DNA of 8,504 nt, taken from an uncultured Clostridia bacterium. GTDB lineage: Bacteria > Bacillota > Clostridia > UMGS1810. The translations under genes were made by a program, and so were the position numbers. Each line of letters opens with the position of its first letter. Position 1 is the stretch's first letter. Shown here one piece after another: positions 1-5,478 of the stretch. The stretch is taken from contig CALGRC010000059.1 of the NCBI GenBank assembly GCA_937959315.1, positions 1 through 8,504 of the forward strand, given 5' to 3'. Under the pieces are notes generated by a model. That model ran no database searches. It saw nothing but the letters and a program-made list of their open reading frames with translations, and was not told the origin of the DNA.

Positions 1-73
1 TTTTTTTCAAGCAGAAGACGGCATACGAGATGTGGTGTTGTGACTGGAGTTCTGACGTGTGCTCTTCCGATCT
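1..73 (+). other. Illumina adapter read-through, not genomic DNA
   Basis: A run of seven T is followed by the P7 flow-cell sequence (8-31), an eight-base index GTGGTGTT (32-39) and the TruSeq read-2 primer sequence (40-73). The primer part matches the standard sequence except for T instead of A at 53. Translated from the ATG at 30 it gives MWCCDWSSDVCSSDL, a peptide typical of adapter contamination. Genomic sequence starts at about 74, so this is the end of an assembled contig and nothing upstream is biological. Confidence 0.97.
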
Positions 74-74
74 A

Positions 75-218
75 AGCGGCTGGTTGCAAATTTTGCGGGA
101 CAGAAATTCCACATCCCATATATACGATGAAGAAGAAGCAACAGAAATCTTTCACCGCATTGCAACAGCGCACATCAAATTATTTGATGAGTTGCTGAAT
201 AAATTACAGGCTATCTAA
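75..218 (+). CDS. Nucleotidyltransferase substrate-binding protein, HI0074-like, C-terminal fragment
   Basis: Only the last 47 residues remain; the 5' part is cut by the contig end and replaced by adapter, so the ATG at 30 is an artefact. The fragment begins SGWLQILRDRNSTSHIYDEE and continues into an amphipathic helix ending in LLNKLQAI. The RNxTSHxYDEE block followed by a helical tail is characteristic of the HI0074 family (NTase_sub_bind), four-helix HEPN-like proteins. These normally form a complex with a small MNT-type nucleotidyltransferase (HI0073 type) encoded next door, an arrangement related to toxin-antitoxin pairs. The partner is not in the window; downstream there is only a terminator, so it would have to lie upstream, beyond the contig end. 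Family call is from motif memory and fairly secure; the activity of this copy is not known. Confidence 0.8.
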   Translation, partial: SGWLQILRDRNSTSHIYDEEEATEIFHRIATAHIKLFDELLNKLQAI

Positions 219-237
219 TTGCATATCAAACAAATAC

Positions 238-275
238 AAGACGTAAGCAGGTTATAACTGTTTACGTCTTTTTTT
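238..275 (+). terminator. Intrinsic terminator after the HI0074-like gene
   Basis: AAGACGTAA (238-246) pairs perfectly with TTACGTCTT (262-270). The stem continues through a G-U pair and CAG/CTG, with loop 251-257, and is followed by an uninterrupted T run to 275. It lies 20 bases after the stop codon of the HI0074-like fragment, as expected for the end of that transcript. Confidence 0.88.
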
Positions 276-592
276 GTTTTGACAATGCACTTGCCGCCTA
301 TCGGCGGCTGCGTGCCCTGTCGGCGCCGCTTTCAGCGGCTTATAATACAAGATGTGTCTTAACCTTAATCGCCGTTTACGTTCGTCTATGCCGTTTTTGA
401 AAATATGCCGCTCCGTTCGGGAAGTTAGCCGACAAATAGCCGTTCCCAATTTCAAATAGCCGCTATCCCGTAACCATCCCCGCCCCGCTGTGAGGATAAA
501 AGAGAATAAAAAGGCATATAAGGCGAATATAAGAACGATTTTATTGATAGAAGGCACATAAGGGACGCAACAAGCAAGCCCTTATGTGTCTT
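276..592. other. Non-coding stretch with GC hairpins
   Basis: No convincing gene is seen on either strand. Two GC-rich hairpins lie close together: GCCGCC/GGCGGC (293-298 with 303-308) and GCCGCT/AGCGGC (325-330 with 334-339). A TTGACA (279-284) and a TATAAT (341-346) are present but are too far apart to form one promoter. A 101-codon minus-strand frame (252-557) starts with GTG, lacks a ribosome binding site and runs through both hairpins, so I do not call it. A clear inverted repeat at 555-588 is listed separately. Confidence 0.6.
555..588. repeat. 10-bp perfect inverted repeat next to a promoter
   Basis: CACATAAGGG (555-564) and CCCTTATGTG (579-588) are perfect inverted copies separated by 14 bases. 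The right arm ends five bases before the putative -35 element of the 357-residue gene. It has only a weak T-rich tail (TCTTTTG), so it could be a poor terminator or a repressor operator; the sequence alone does not decide. Confidence 0.7.
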
Positions 593-621
593 TTGCGTTA
601 AAAAATTTTTTGAGATATAAT
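593..621 (+). promoter_or_regulatory. Putative sigma-A promoter for the 357-residue gene
   Basis: A consensus -10 TATAAT (616-621) is preceded by TTGCGT (593-598) with a 17-base spacer. The -10 is perfect, the -35 matches at only three of six positions. Transcription would start near 628, leaving a leader of about 54 bases before the ATG at 682. Confidence 0.55.
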
Positions 622-681
622 AAATTTGTAAGCTGGAAATAAAACCCAGTTTGCGAATTTTGAGTAAAAGGAGCTGCTTTT

Positions 682-1755
682 ATGAAGCAATTTACATTCC
701 GGGGAAAGCCAATCTGTTGGATAGATGAACCCAAATATGTGCAGGTGGGTGAGCCGCGCCCCTGCGCTTTTGACCCGTCTATGATATTGACCGATGAAGA
801 ATTCAGAGGGTTCAACCACTACATTCAATATGACGGCACACTCTACAAACAAGATGAATTCTTCAAAGCCGTGTTCCCAGAATACAAGAAACATCCGTAT
901 AAGGTACAGTTCCCAGATGATACCGTCTTTTACCTCAACAACAGCCAGCGCGCACGGTTACAGTATGAGATATTGGCGCACCACTTTGATTTGGTGCAGG
1001 TCAGCGACCAGGATGAAGAAGATTTATGGAATTTATGCGCCGACAGAGGATTGGAGCCGCCATGCTCCACATTGATACAGCGTATGCGCTGGAAAGATGG
1101 GCTGAGAAAGATGATAACCTTTGGCGCGGCATTGGATGTGCGCGGCAAGTGCAACGGTGTTTGGTGCTATCATCAGGAATTGGAAGAAGGCCGCGCAACC
1201 TTCCGTGGTTATCCTATGGACTGGGATGTCTGGTTAAAGTATGTGAAAGGACAAATAAGGTTCCGCCATATCATTAAAATTGCGTCAAAGGCAAAAACGC
1301 CGCTTTTTATCTCCTATGCCCAAGCCATGCGGGATTTGTATTACCACTGCCAGTTACACTTAACTATCCCATCTGACGAGCGCGAGACACTGGGGAAGTG
1401 GGTATGGGCGTGTGTGAATCTGAAGGATTCCCCCTTCCCTTACACAGGGGATATTCCAAACAGCCGCTTGACGTTTACCATTGACTATGAAAAGGATGTG
1501 AAGATTGTAGCGGCAAACGACCTGAAAGACCCACAGGCAATGGCACAATACAATCGGGAACACAATGCCGAACACAACTTTGAATTGGGCAAGAAACGAG
1601 CGCAGGAAAAATTCAGCCGTCTGCAAGGGGACGAATGGACACGGCCAGAATTACGTCGGCAAGGGTATGACGACAGGCAAATTAACCGCTATTGTCTTTA
1701 TGGCTGGATAGAAAGAGTAGAAAGGGGGCTGTATAGAAGGGTGAAACAAGGATAA
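682..1755 (+). CDS. Unrecognised 357-residue protein with C-terminal AbiEi-like winged helix
   Basis: Start ATG 682 has a strong ribosome binding site AAAGGAG (667-673) eight bases upstream. The first ~300 residues match no family I recognise; they are soluble, rich in aromatics and charged residues, with no signal peptide or membrane segment. Residues about 318-353 (EWTRPELRRQGYDDRQINRY, then a 'GWIERVERGLYRRV' wing) closely resemble the small winged helix of AbiEi-type antitoxins and related transcription factors, where the pattern is T-x-x-E-L-x-x-x-G, x-R-x-I-x-x-L, G-x-L-x-R-V-x-R-G-x-Y. In those proteins the module is usually N-terminal; here it is at the very C-terminus. No nucleotidyltransferase signature of an AbiEii partner is seen nearby. 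It may be a DNA-binding protein of a mobile element, but no function can be assigned. A charged helical linker (about 293-317) joins the two parts. Confidence 0.88.
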   Translation: MKQFTFRGKPICWIDEPKYVQVGEPRPCAFDPSMILTDEEFRGFNHYIQYDGTLYKQDEFFKAVFPEYKKHPYKVQFPDDTVFYLNNSQRARLQYEILAHHFDLVQVSDQDEEDLWNLCADRGLEPPCSTLIQRMRWKDGLRKMITFGAALDVRGKCNGVWCYHQELEEGRATFRGYPMDWDVWLKYVKGQIRFRHIIKIASKAKTPLFISYAQAMRDLYYHCQLHLTIPSDERETLGKWVWACVNLKDSPFPYTGDIPNSRLTFTIDYEKDVKIVAANDLKDPQAMAQYNREHNAEHNFELGKKRAQEKFSRLQGDEWTRPELRRQGYDDRQINRYCLYGWIERVERGLYRRVKQG

Positions 1756-1768
1756 AAGTTGCTTACAT

Positions 1769-1830
1769 GCGAGCCCCGAGTATAATATAAATAAAGTTAT
1801 TATTATAATATTATATAACTCGGGGCTCGC
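1769..1830. repeat. 13-bp inverted repeat enclosing an AT-only-like loop
   Basis: GCGAGCCCCGAGT (1769-1781) and ACTCGGGGCTCGC (1818-1830) are perfect inverted copies around a 36-base A/T-rich interior. The interior contains a second dyad (TATAATAT 1781-1788 with ATATTATA 1808-1815), so a long extended hairpin can form. It begins 13 bases after the stop of the 357-residue gene. There is no T run after the 3' arm, so it is not a standard intrinsic terminator. It may still end or stabilise the upstream transcript, or be a protein-binding or small mobile repeat. Confidence 0.85.
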
Positions 1831-1890
1831 TATACTACCGCAGAACCGTTTGAAAAACTGGAATAAAACCATTTAACAGGAGTTGATTAT

Positions 1891-2100
1891 ATGACAAATT
1901 TAGAATATATAAGAACAAAATACGGGATACAGGAAAAAGATTTAGAGCCGGAAGTGGTCAATTGGTTAAAGTCAAGGGAAAGCGCATTTGAAAGATTACC
2001 GCTGATTTCCAACCAGCAGATACAAACCGCGCTTGATAAAGAGGTCATCCAACGGTTAGATAAAGTGTTCAAAGAACATGCAAAGCGCGTAAACCAATGA
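1891..2100 (+). CDS. Hypothetical 69-residue helical protein
   Basis: ATG 1891 is preceded by AGGAG (1878-1882) at eight bases. The product (begins MTNLEYIRTKYGIQEKDLEP) is small, highly charged and predicted mostly helical, with no cysteines, signal peptide or membrane segment. It matches no family I recognise. It follows the 357-residue gene in the same direction after a 135-base gap that contains the large hairpin, so co-transcription depends on read-through. It converges on the 84-residue gene with a GC hairpin between. Small charged proteins of this sort are common cargo or accessory genes in integrative elements, but that is context, not evidence of function. The good ribosome binding site makes it likely to be a real gene. 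Confidence 0.7.
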   Translation: MTNLEYIRTKYGIQEKDLEPEVVNWLKSRESAFERLPLISNQQIQTALDKEVIQRLDKVFKEHAKRVNQ

Positions 2101-2116
2101 AAAGATACCATCATAA

Positions 2117-2137
2117 GGGCGGCGCATTGCGCCGCCC
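2117..2137. terminator. GC-rich hairpin between convergent genes
   Basis: GGGCGGCGC (2117-2125) pairs perfectly with GCGCCGCCC (2129-2137) around a three-base loop. It sits between the stop codons of the 69-residue (+) and 84-residue (-) genes, where a shared terminator is expected. Neither side has a good T run (CATAATACAG on the right; TTATGATGG on the left), so it is a weak intrinsic terminator at best. Confidence 0.55.
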
Positions 2138-2147
2138 CATAATACAG

Positions 2148-2402
2148 TTACAAATTTTCAAGTAAGTCCTTTATCGTCTGTTTTTTGCTCTTGCTTTTTG
2201 GCGCAAGATTGGGAAAATATTTGCGGGCAAATTCGTTGCGTACCTCGATAAAAGAAATCTCCCGCTCCACGCCGTTTTTATCTTTCTTTTTCGGCCTTGC
2301 GTATATTTCCTTGAGCCAGTCAATAGCGTCCTGCCCCTGCTCCTTGCAGTAGTCTACAATGAATTTGCCGTCTATGTCGTTGATGGTTTGCGGTGTTTGC
2401 AT
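2148..2402 (-). CDS. Hypothetical 84-residue basic protein
   Basis: The start at 2402 has AAAGGAG (2411-2417) eight bases upstream. The protein (MQTPQTINDIDGKFIVDYCK...) has a central block 'AIDWLKEIYARPKKKDKNGV', and a Lys-rich C-terminus with 'KSKSKKQTIKDLLENL'. It is soluble and probably helical. I do not recognise the family. A basic tail could suit nucleic-acid binding, but nothing more can be said. A possible promoter on the same strand is TTGTCA (2462-2467) with CATAAG (2438-2443) at an 18-base spacing, which is weak. It lies at the right edge of the accessory segment, back to back with the Cys-rich gene. Confidence 0.68.
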   Translation of the reverse strand: MQTPQTINDIDGKFIVDYCKEQGQDAIDWLKEIYARPKKKDKNGVEREISFIEVRNEFARKYFPNLAPKSKSKKQTIKDLLENL

Positions 2403-2471
2403 ATGTAATGCTCCTTTCGATTATTTATTGGTATATGCTTATGCAGAGAAAAGGGATGGTATGACAACGGC

Positions 2472-2500
2472 TTGACAAAACGCTCTATGATTGGTATAAT
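2472..2500 (+). promoter_or_regulatory. Perfect consensus sigma-A promoter at the segment junction
   Basis: TTGACA (2472-2477), a 17-base spacer and TATAAT (2495-2500) match the vegetative consensus exactly. Transcription would begin near 2507. Two CATATG palindromes follow at 2512-2517 and 2524-2529, forming a dyad just downstream of the start site. The promoter overlaps the first possible start codons of the Cys-rich reading frame, so it cannot serve a conventional start of that frame. It may belong to the edge of the accessory segment, or be a survivor of a rearranged gene. Confidence 0.75.
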
Positions 2501-3206
2501 GCCAGTAACATCATATGCTTGTACATATGGAAAATGTTCCCATCGGTGTGGCGATTGGGGCTTTACAGACGTAGAACCGGTGCCGTTTAACAGGGGCTTC
2601 TTTACAGTGGATTTAAAGTTCTTCTTCAAAATTACGCTGGACGTCTTCTGTGGCTTGGGCCGTCCGACGCAGGTGGAAGGGCTTGCAACTTTTGACAAGA
2701 AAGTGATTTTGTTTGGTTCCGAAGGCAATGCCCGCGTTTTTACGTCCAAGTTTAAGTTTGATGAAATGGACACGCAGATGTGGCAAAAGACCAACCTGCC
2801 CAAAGCGCAGGTTGAAGTGGTAGACCCCATTTGCCTGGCTGCGAAAGTAGTAGACGTCAAAGACGACTGCTGCTGTTGCTGCTGCGGGGAAACCGACGTC
2901 AATTCGGTTCCCGAATGCATTTGCAAAGTATTTGATGATCTCATTGTGGACGGCGGCAGCAAACAGGTATTTGTTACCATTGGGCTGTTTACCATAGTCC
3001 GCTTGATGCGTGAAGTCCAACTGCTCATTCCGGTCATTGATTTTTGTATCCCGGATCATGAGTGTGTGGCTTCCACCGACAGCAACCCATGCGAGCTGTT
3101 TGAAAAGCTGCATTTCCCGATTGATGAATTTTTCCCGCCTGAAAAGACGCATTTTGATTCCATCGGCGCAGAAGAACGGATCCATTGCGGATGCGGCTGC
3201 GATTAA
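2487..3206 (+). CDS. Cys-rich clostridial protein of unknown function, probably truncated at the 5' end
   Basis: The frame contains blocks I associate with a widespread clostridial uncharacterised family: 'FTDVEPVPFNRGFFTVDL', 'GLATFDKKVILFGSEGNARV', 'NLPKAQVEVVDPI', 'DFCIPDHECVASTDSNPCEL' and 'FPIDEFFPP'. There are 19 cysteines, including six in a row at residues 128-133 (bases 2868-2885) and a C-terminal CGCGC. No signal peptide or membrane segment is seen. Cys clusters suggest metal or redox chemistry, or a structural role, but no function is established. As I remember the family, members carry a longer N-terminus before the FTDVEPVPF block. Here none of the candidate starts (TTG 2472, ATG 2487, ATG 2499) has a ribosome binding site, and a consensus promoter overlaps them. 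The start given is therefore arbitrary; the native 5' end was probably removed at the junction near 2,410-2,515. It ends before a strong bidirectional terminator. Confidence 0.75.
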   Translation: MIGIMPVTSYACTYGKCSHRCGDWGFTDVEPVPFNRGFFTVDLKFFFKITLDVFCGLGRPTQVEGLATFDKKVILFGSEGNARVFTSKFKFDEMDTQMWQKTNLPKAQVEVVDPICLAAKVVDVKDDCCCCCCGETDVNSVPECICKVFDDLIVDGGSKQVFVTIGLFTIVRLMREVQLLIPVIDFCIPDHECVASTDSNPCELFEKLHFPIDEFFPPEKTHFDSIGAEERIHCGCGCD

Positions 3207-3212
3207 TTTGAA

Positions 3213-3256
3213 ATGGAAAATCCCGGCATGAAAAATGCCGGGATTTTCCATATTTT
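3213..3256. terminator. Strong bidirectional terminator between the Cys-rich gene and galE
   Basis: A perfect 17-bp stem (3213-3229 with 3235-3251) closes a five-base loop GAAAA. The stem core is ATCCCGGCAT and its A/T-rich base supplies T-rich tails in both directions (ATTTTATTA on the plus strand). It lies between convergent stop codons and can end both transcripts. Confidence 0.88.
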
Positions 3257-3257
3257 A

Positions 3258-4262
3258 TTACATGCCTTCCGGATTTTTTTGGGTAAAGTTCCAGGAATCA
3301 AGGCACATTTCTTCAATACCTCTAGTTGCTTCCCAACCCAGCTCTTTGCGGGATTTTGCCGGGTCTGCATAGCATTCGGCAATGTCGCCCGGGCGGCGCG
3401 GGGCAATGACGTATTTAATTTCCCGGCCGCAGGCTTTTTGATAGGCATTGACCATTTCCAGCACGCTGTAGCCGTTGCCGGTACCCAGGTTGTAGGCTTC
3501 AACCCCTGTCGTTTGCAGCACTTTTTCCACGGCTTTGATATGCCCCAGGCTGAGATCCACGACATGGATATAGTCGCGGACGCCGGTGCCGTCTTTTGTC
3601 GGATAGTCATCGCCAAAAACGTTGAGGTGATCCAGCTTCCCAAGTGCCACCTGTGTAATGTAGGGCACCAGGTTGTTGGGAATGCCGTTTGGATTTTCGC
3701 CGATTAAACCGCTTTTGTGCGCGCCAATGGGGTTGAAGTACCGCAGCAGCGCAATGCTCCATTCGTTGTCGGAAATGTAGATATCCCGCAGGATTTGTTC
3801 AATCATGAGTTTGGTACTTCCATAGGGATTGGTGGTGGACAGCGGGAAATCTTCGCGGATAGGGACAGATTTTGGATTGCCGTACACCGTGGCCGATGAG
3901 GAAAAGACGATTTTTTTGCAGCCGTATTTGCGCATCACATCGCACAGCACCAGTGTGGAGCCGATGTTATTGTGGTAATATTCAATGGGCTTGGCAACCG
4001 ATTCGCCCACCGCTTTTAAACCGGCAAAATGAATGACGGCTTCAATGCGGTTTTCTTCAAAAATTTGTTCCACTGCCTGCCGGTCCAGCAGGTCTGCTTT
4101 GTAAAACGGAAATGATTTGCCGGTAATTTGTTTGACCCGTTCGATGGCCTGTGGTTTGGAGTTACAGAAATTATCAATGACAGCAATTTCATAGCCGGCT
4201 TGCAGCAGTTCCACGCAGGTGTGGGTTCCAATAAAGCCGGCGCCGCCTGTTACCAGTATCAT
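3258..4262 (-). CDS. galE: UDP-glucose 4-epimerase
   Basis: Interconverts UDP-glucose and UDP-galactose with bound NAD in the cytoplasm, linking galactose use (Leloir pathway) to cell-surface sugar supply. The 334-residue protein has the usual length and the extended SDR features: dinucleotide motif GGAGFIG (6-12), an acidic residue at the end of beta-2 (VIDNF, 28-32), 'FSSSATVYG' with the catalytic Ser (about 123), the Y-x-x-x-K pair Y147/K151 in 'NPYGSTK', 'RYFNPIGAH' (174-182) and 'GVRDYIHVVDL' (227-237). The start at 4262 is supported by an AAAGGGT ribosome binding site (4272-4278) nine bases upstream. It follows the lacX-like epimerase by 82 bases on the same strand and probably forms an operon with it, possibly with an extra internal promoter. 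No galK or galT is in the window. The sequence looks intact. Confidence 0.97.
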   Translation of the reverse strand: MILVTGGAGFIGTHTCVELLQAGYEIAVIDNFCNSKPQAIERVKQITGKSFPFYKADLLDRQAVEQIFEENRIEAVIHFAGLKAVGESVAKPIEYYHNNIGSTLVLCDVMRKYGCKKIVFSSSATVYGNPKSVPIREDFPLSTTNPYGSTKLMIEQILRDIYISDNEWSIALLRYFNPIGAHKSGLIGENPNGIPNNLVPYITQVALGKLDHLNVFGDDYPTKDGTGVRDYIHVVDLSLGHIKAVEKVLQTTGVEAYNLGTGNGYSVLEMVNAYQKACGREIKYVIAPRRPGDIAECYADPAKSRKELGWEATRGIEEMCLDSWNFTQKNPEGM

Positions 4263-4309
4263 GTTGTCAGCACCCTTTCTCTTATGGTTTCATAAAATTT
4301 TCCTGTCTT

Positions 4310-4338
4310 ATTGTACACCCGGACAGCAGCAAATGCAA
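4310..4338 (-). promoter_or_regulatory. Possible internal promoter of galE
   Basis: On the minus strand TTGCAT (4333-4338) and TACAAT (4310-4315) are 17 bases apart, in the gap between the lacX-like gene and galE. The -10 matches five of six, the -35 only three of six. It could give galE expression independent of the upstream gene, but is weak. Confidence 0.32.
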
Positions 4339-4344
4339 GCCTTA

Positions 4345-5202
4345 TTATAAAATTTCAACGCTGTGCCGGACAATGTGTGTACAGCCGGGAGCTAATATTT
4401 GGATACGCTCTTTGTGCGCAAGCTGCCCGTCTGACCAGGCGGTTTGGCAAAAGCCATCCCATGGTTCTATACACACGTAAGACGCGCCGGGTATTTTCCA
4501 AATGCCCAGGTTGCGCGCGTCAAAGGCCACCCGTACCCGTTTGGTACTGGTTTTGCTGCACAGTGTCACATAGTGTGATTTTAAATCCAGAAAAAATACT
4601 GCGTCGTTTGCAAAATAGGCGTCATCCAAATCAAACCGGTCAGAAATGCCAAAATCATGGATATCCCCTTCGAACAGGTCTGTTTGGCCGGAATACCGCC
4701 GTACCAAGTGTTCCGGCTGTTCAAATATTAAATAATGGTCTGCAATGTCCCCGCCGTCAAATAACTGGTATCCTTCGTGTGCACCGGTGTTAAAGTACAT
4801 GGTTTCATCTGCTGACGTGTTGATAACCGTATAGGCACAGTCCAGTTTGCTGCCGCTTAGGTTGAATGATACCAGGAAATCAAAAGAAAATGGATAGCTG
4901 GCAGCGGTTTCTTCTGTTTGTATCAGCCGCAGGGTAGCGGATGATTCGTTTTGTTCGGTTGCCGCAAATTCCGAATGGCGGGCAAAGCCGTGTTTGGGTA
5001 TGGTATAGGTTTTCCCGCGGTAGGTGTATTGGTTGTTTTGCAGTGAACTGACCAGCGGGAATAGGATGGGGCAGCATTCGGGCCAAAAACGGGGGTCACG
5101 CTGCCAGATGTATTCTTCGCTGTTTTTACAAAGGCTGATGAGCTGAGCGCCGAAGCTGTCAATAACTGCAGAAAGGGCTCCGGACTGTAGATGGATTTGC
5201 AT
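4345..5202 (-). CDS. Aldose 1-epimerase family protein, LacX-like
   Basis: Likely a cytoplasmic mutarotase-fold enzyme that interconverts alpha and beta anomers of a sugar. The 285-residue length and motifs fit the LacX branch of the galactose mutarotase superfamily: 'GAQLISL' (18-24), 'EYIWQRDPRFW' (30-40), 'ILFPLVSSLQNNQYTYRGK' (46-64), 'PKHGFARHSEF' with the first catalytic His (H71), 'GAHEGY' with the second His (H142), and 'YVCIEPWDG' with the catalytic Glu (E246). Family members usually have GGHP at the second site; here it is GAHE, a mild departure. The start at 5202 has a near-perfect AAGGAGG (5209-5215) six bases upstream. galE follows at 82 bases, consistent with shared sugar metabolism. 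The precise substrate of LacX proteins is poorly established, so galactose is an inference from context. Confidence 0.9.
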   Translation of the reverse strand: MQIHLQSGALSAVIDSFGAQLISLCKNSEEYIWQRDPRFWPECCPILFPLVSSLQNNQYTYRGKTYTIPKHGFARHSEFAATEQNESSATLRLIQTEETAASYPFSFDFLVSFNLSGSKLDCAYTVINTSADETMYFNTGAHEGYQLFDGGDIADHYLIFEQPEHLVRRYSGQTDLFEGDIHDFGISDRFDLDDAYFANDAVFFLDLKSHYVTLCSKTSTKRVRVAFDARNLGIWKIPGASYVCIEPWDGFCQTAWSDGQLAHKERIQILAPGCTHIVRHSVEIL

Positions 5203-5234
5203 GGGTTGCCTCCTTTTTTAATCTTTTTTCTTTG

Positions 5235-5263
5235 ATTATACATCATTTTTAAAAATCTGTATA
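5235..5263 (-). promoter_or_regulatory. Sigma-A promoter of the lacX-like/galE pair
   Basis: On the minus strand TATACA (5258-5263) and TATAAT (5235-5240) are 17 bases apart. The -10 is perfect, the -35 matches four of six. The start would be near 5228, giving a leader of about 25 bases with the ribosome binding site. It is divergent from the tRNA-Thr promoter. Confidence 0.62.
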
Positions 5264-5295
5264 TGCTAAGTTTATGATTTTTTTATAAAAAAGTA

Positions 5296-5324
5296 TAGAC
5301 AAGCCAAAAAAGATGTGGTATAAT
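5296..5324 (+). promoter_or_regulatory. Extended -10 promoter of tRNA-Thr
   Basis: TAGACA (5296-5301) and TATAAT (5319-5324) are 17 bases apart, and TGG directly before the -10 (5316-5318) makes it an extended -10 promoter. The expected start near 5331 lies about 18 bases before the tRNA, which fits a strong stable-RNA promoter. Confidence 0.85.
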
Positions 5325-5348
5325 ACACTTCGTACTAAAGAAGGATAT

Positions 5349-5421
5349 GCTGCTATAGCTCAGTCGGTAGAGTGCATCCTTGGTAAGGATGAGGTCACCG
5401 GTTCAATCCCGGTTAGCAGCT
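5349..5421 (+). tRNA. tRNA-Thr (anticodon GGT)
   Basis: A full cloverleaf can be drawn: acceptor GCTGCTA (5349-5355) with TAGCAGC (5414-5420), D stem GCTC/GAGT, anticodon stem CATCC/GGATG with loop TTGGTAA (5380-5386), variable loop AGGTC, and T stem ACCGG/CCGGT with loop TTCAATC. Anticodon GGT (5382-5384) reads the Thr codons ACC and ACT. The discriminator is T at 5421 and CCA is not encoded. It has its own promoter and terminator, so it is a single-gene unit. Confidence 0.97.
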
Positions 5422-5427
5422 CTTGAG

Positions 5428-5478
5428 AAAAAACCCGGAAATGCCGTAAATGGCTGGCTTCCGGGGTTTTTGCTTTTT
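5428..5478 (+). terminator. Terminator of tRNA-Thr
   Basis: AAAAACCCGGAA (5429-5440) pairs with TTCCGGGGTTTTT (5459-5471) with one bulged G. A smaller inner stem, GCC/GGC, lies within the loop. T-rich sequence follows to 5478. It begins seven bases after the tRNA end. Confidence 0.85.

Noticed and set aside
279..346. TTGACA (279) and TATAAT (341) as a promoter
   Set aside because: The hexamers are 56 bases apart, far outside the workable spacing, and two hairpins lie between.
252..557. 101-codon minus-strand frame with a hydrophobic start
   Set aside because: GTG start without a ribosome binding site, and the frame runs through two GC hairpins and the terminator T run; no family resemblance.
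2495..2530. tRNA- or integrase-type attachment site at the junction
   Set aside because: No tRNA gene, integrase gene or matching direct repeat at the other end can be seen, and the left end of the segment is missing.
2613..3251. Long minus-strand frames opposite the Cys-rich gene (2372-3037 and 2613-3251)
   Set aside because: Shadows of a gene with recognised family blocks; the second starts inside the terminator stem.
3213..3707. Plus-strand 164-codon frame
   Set aside because: Starts within the terminator and lies opposite galE, which has all catalytic motifs.
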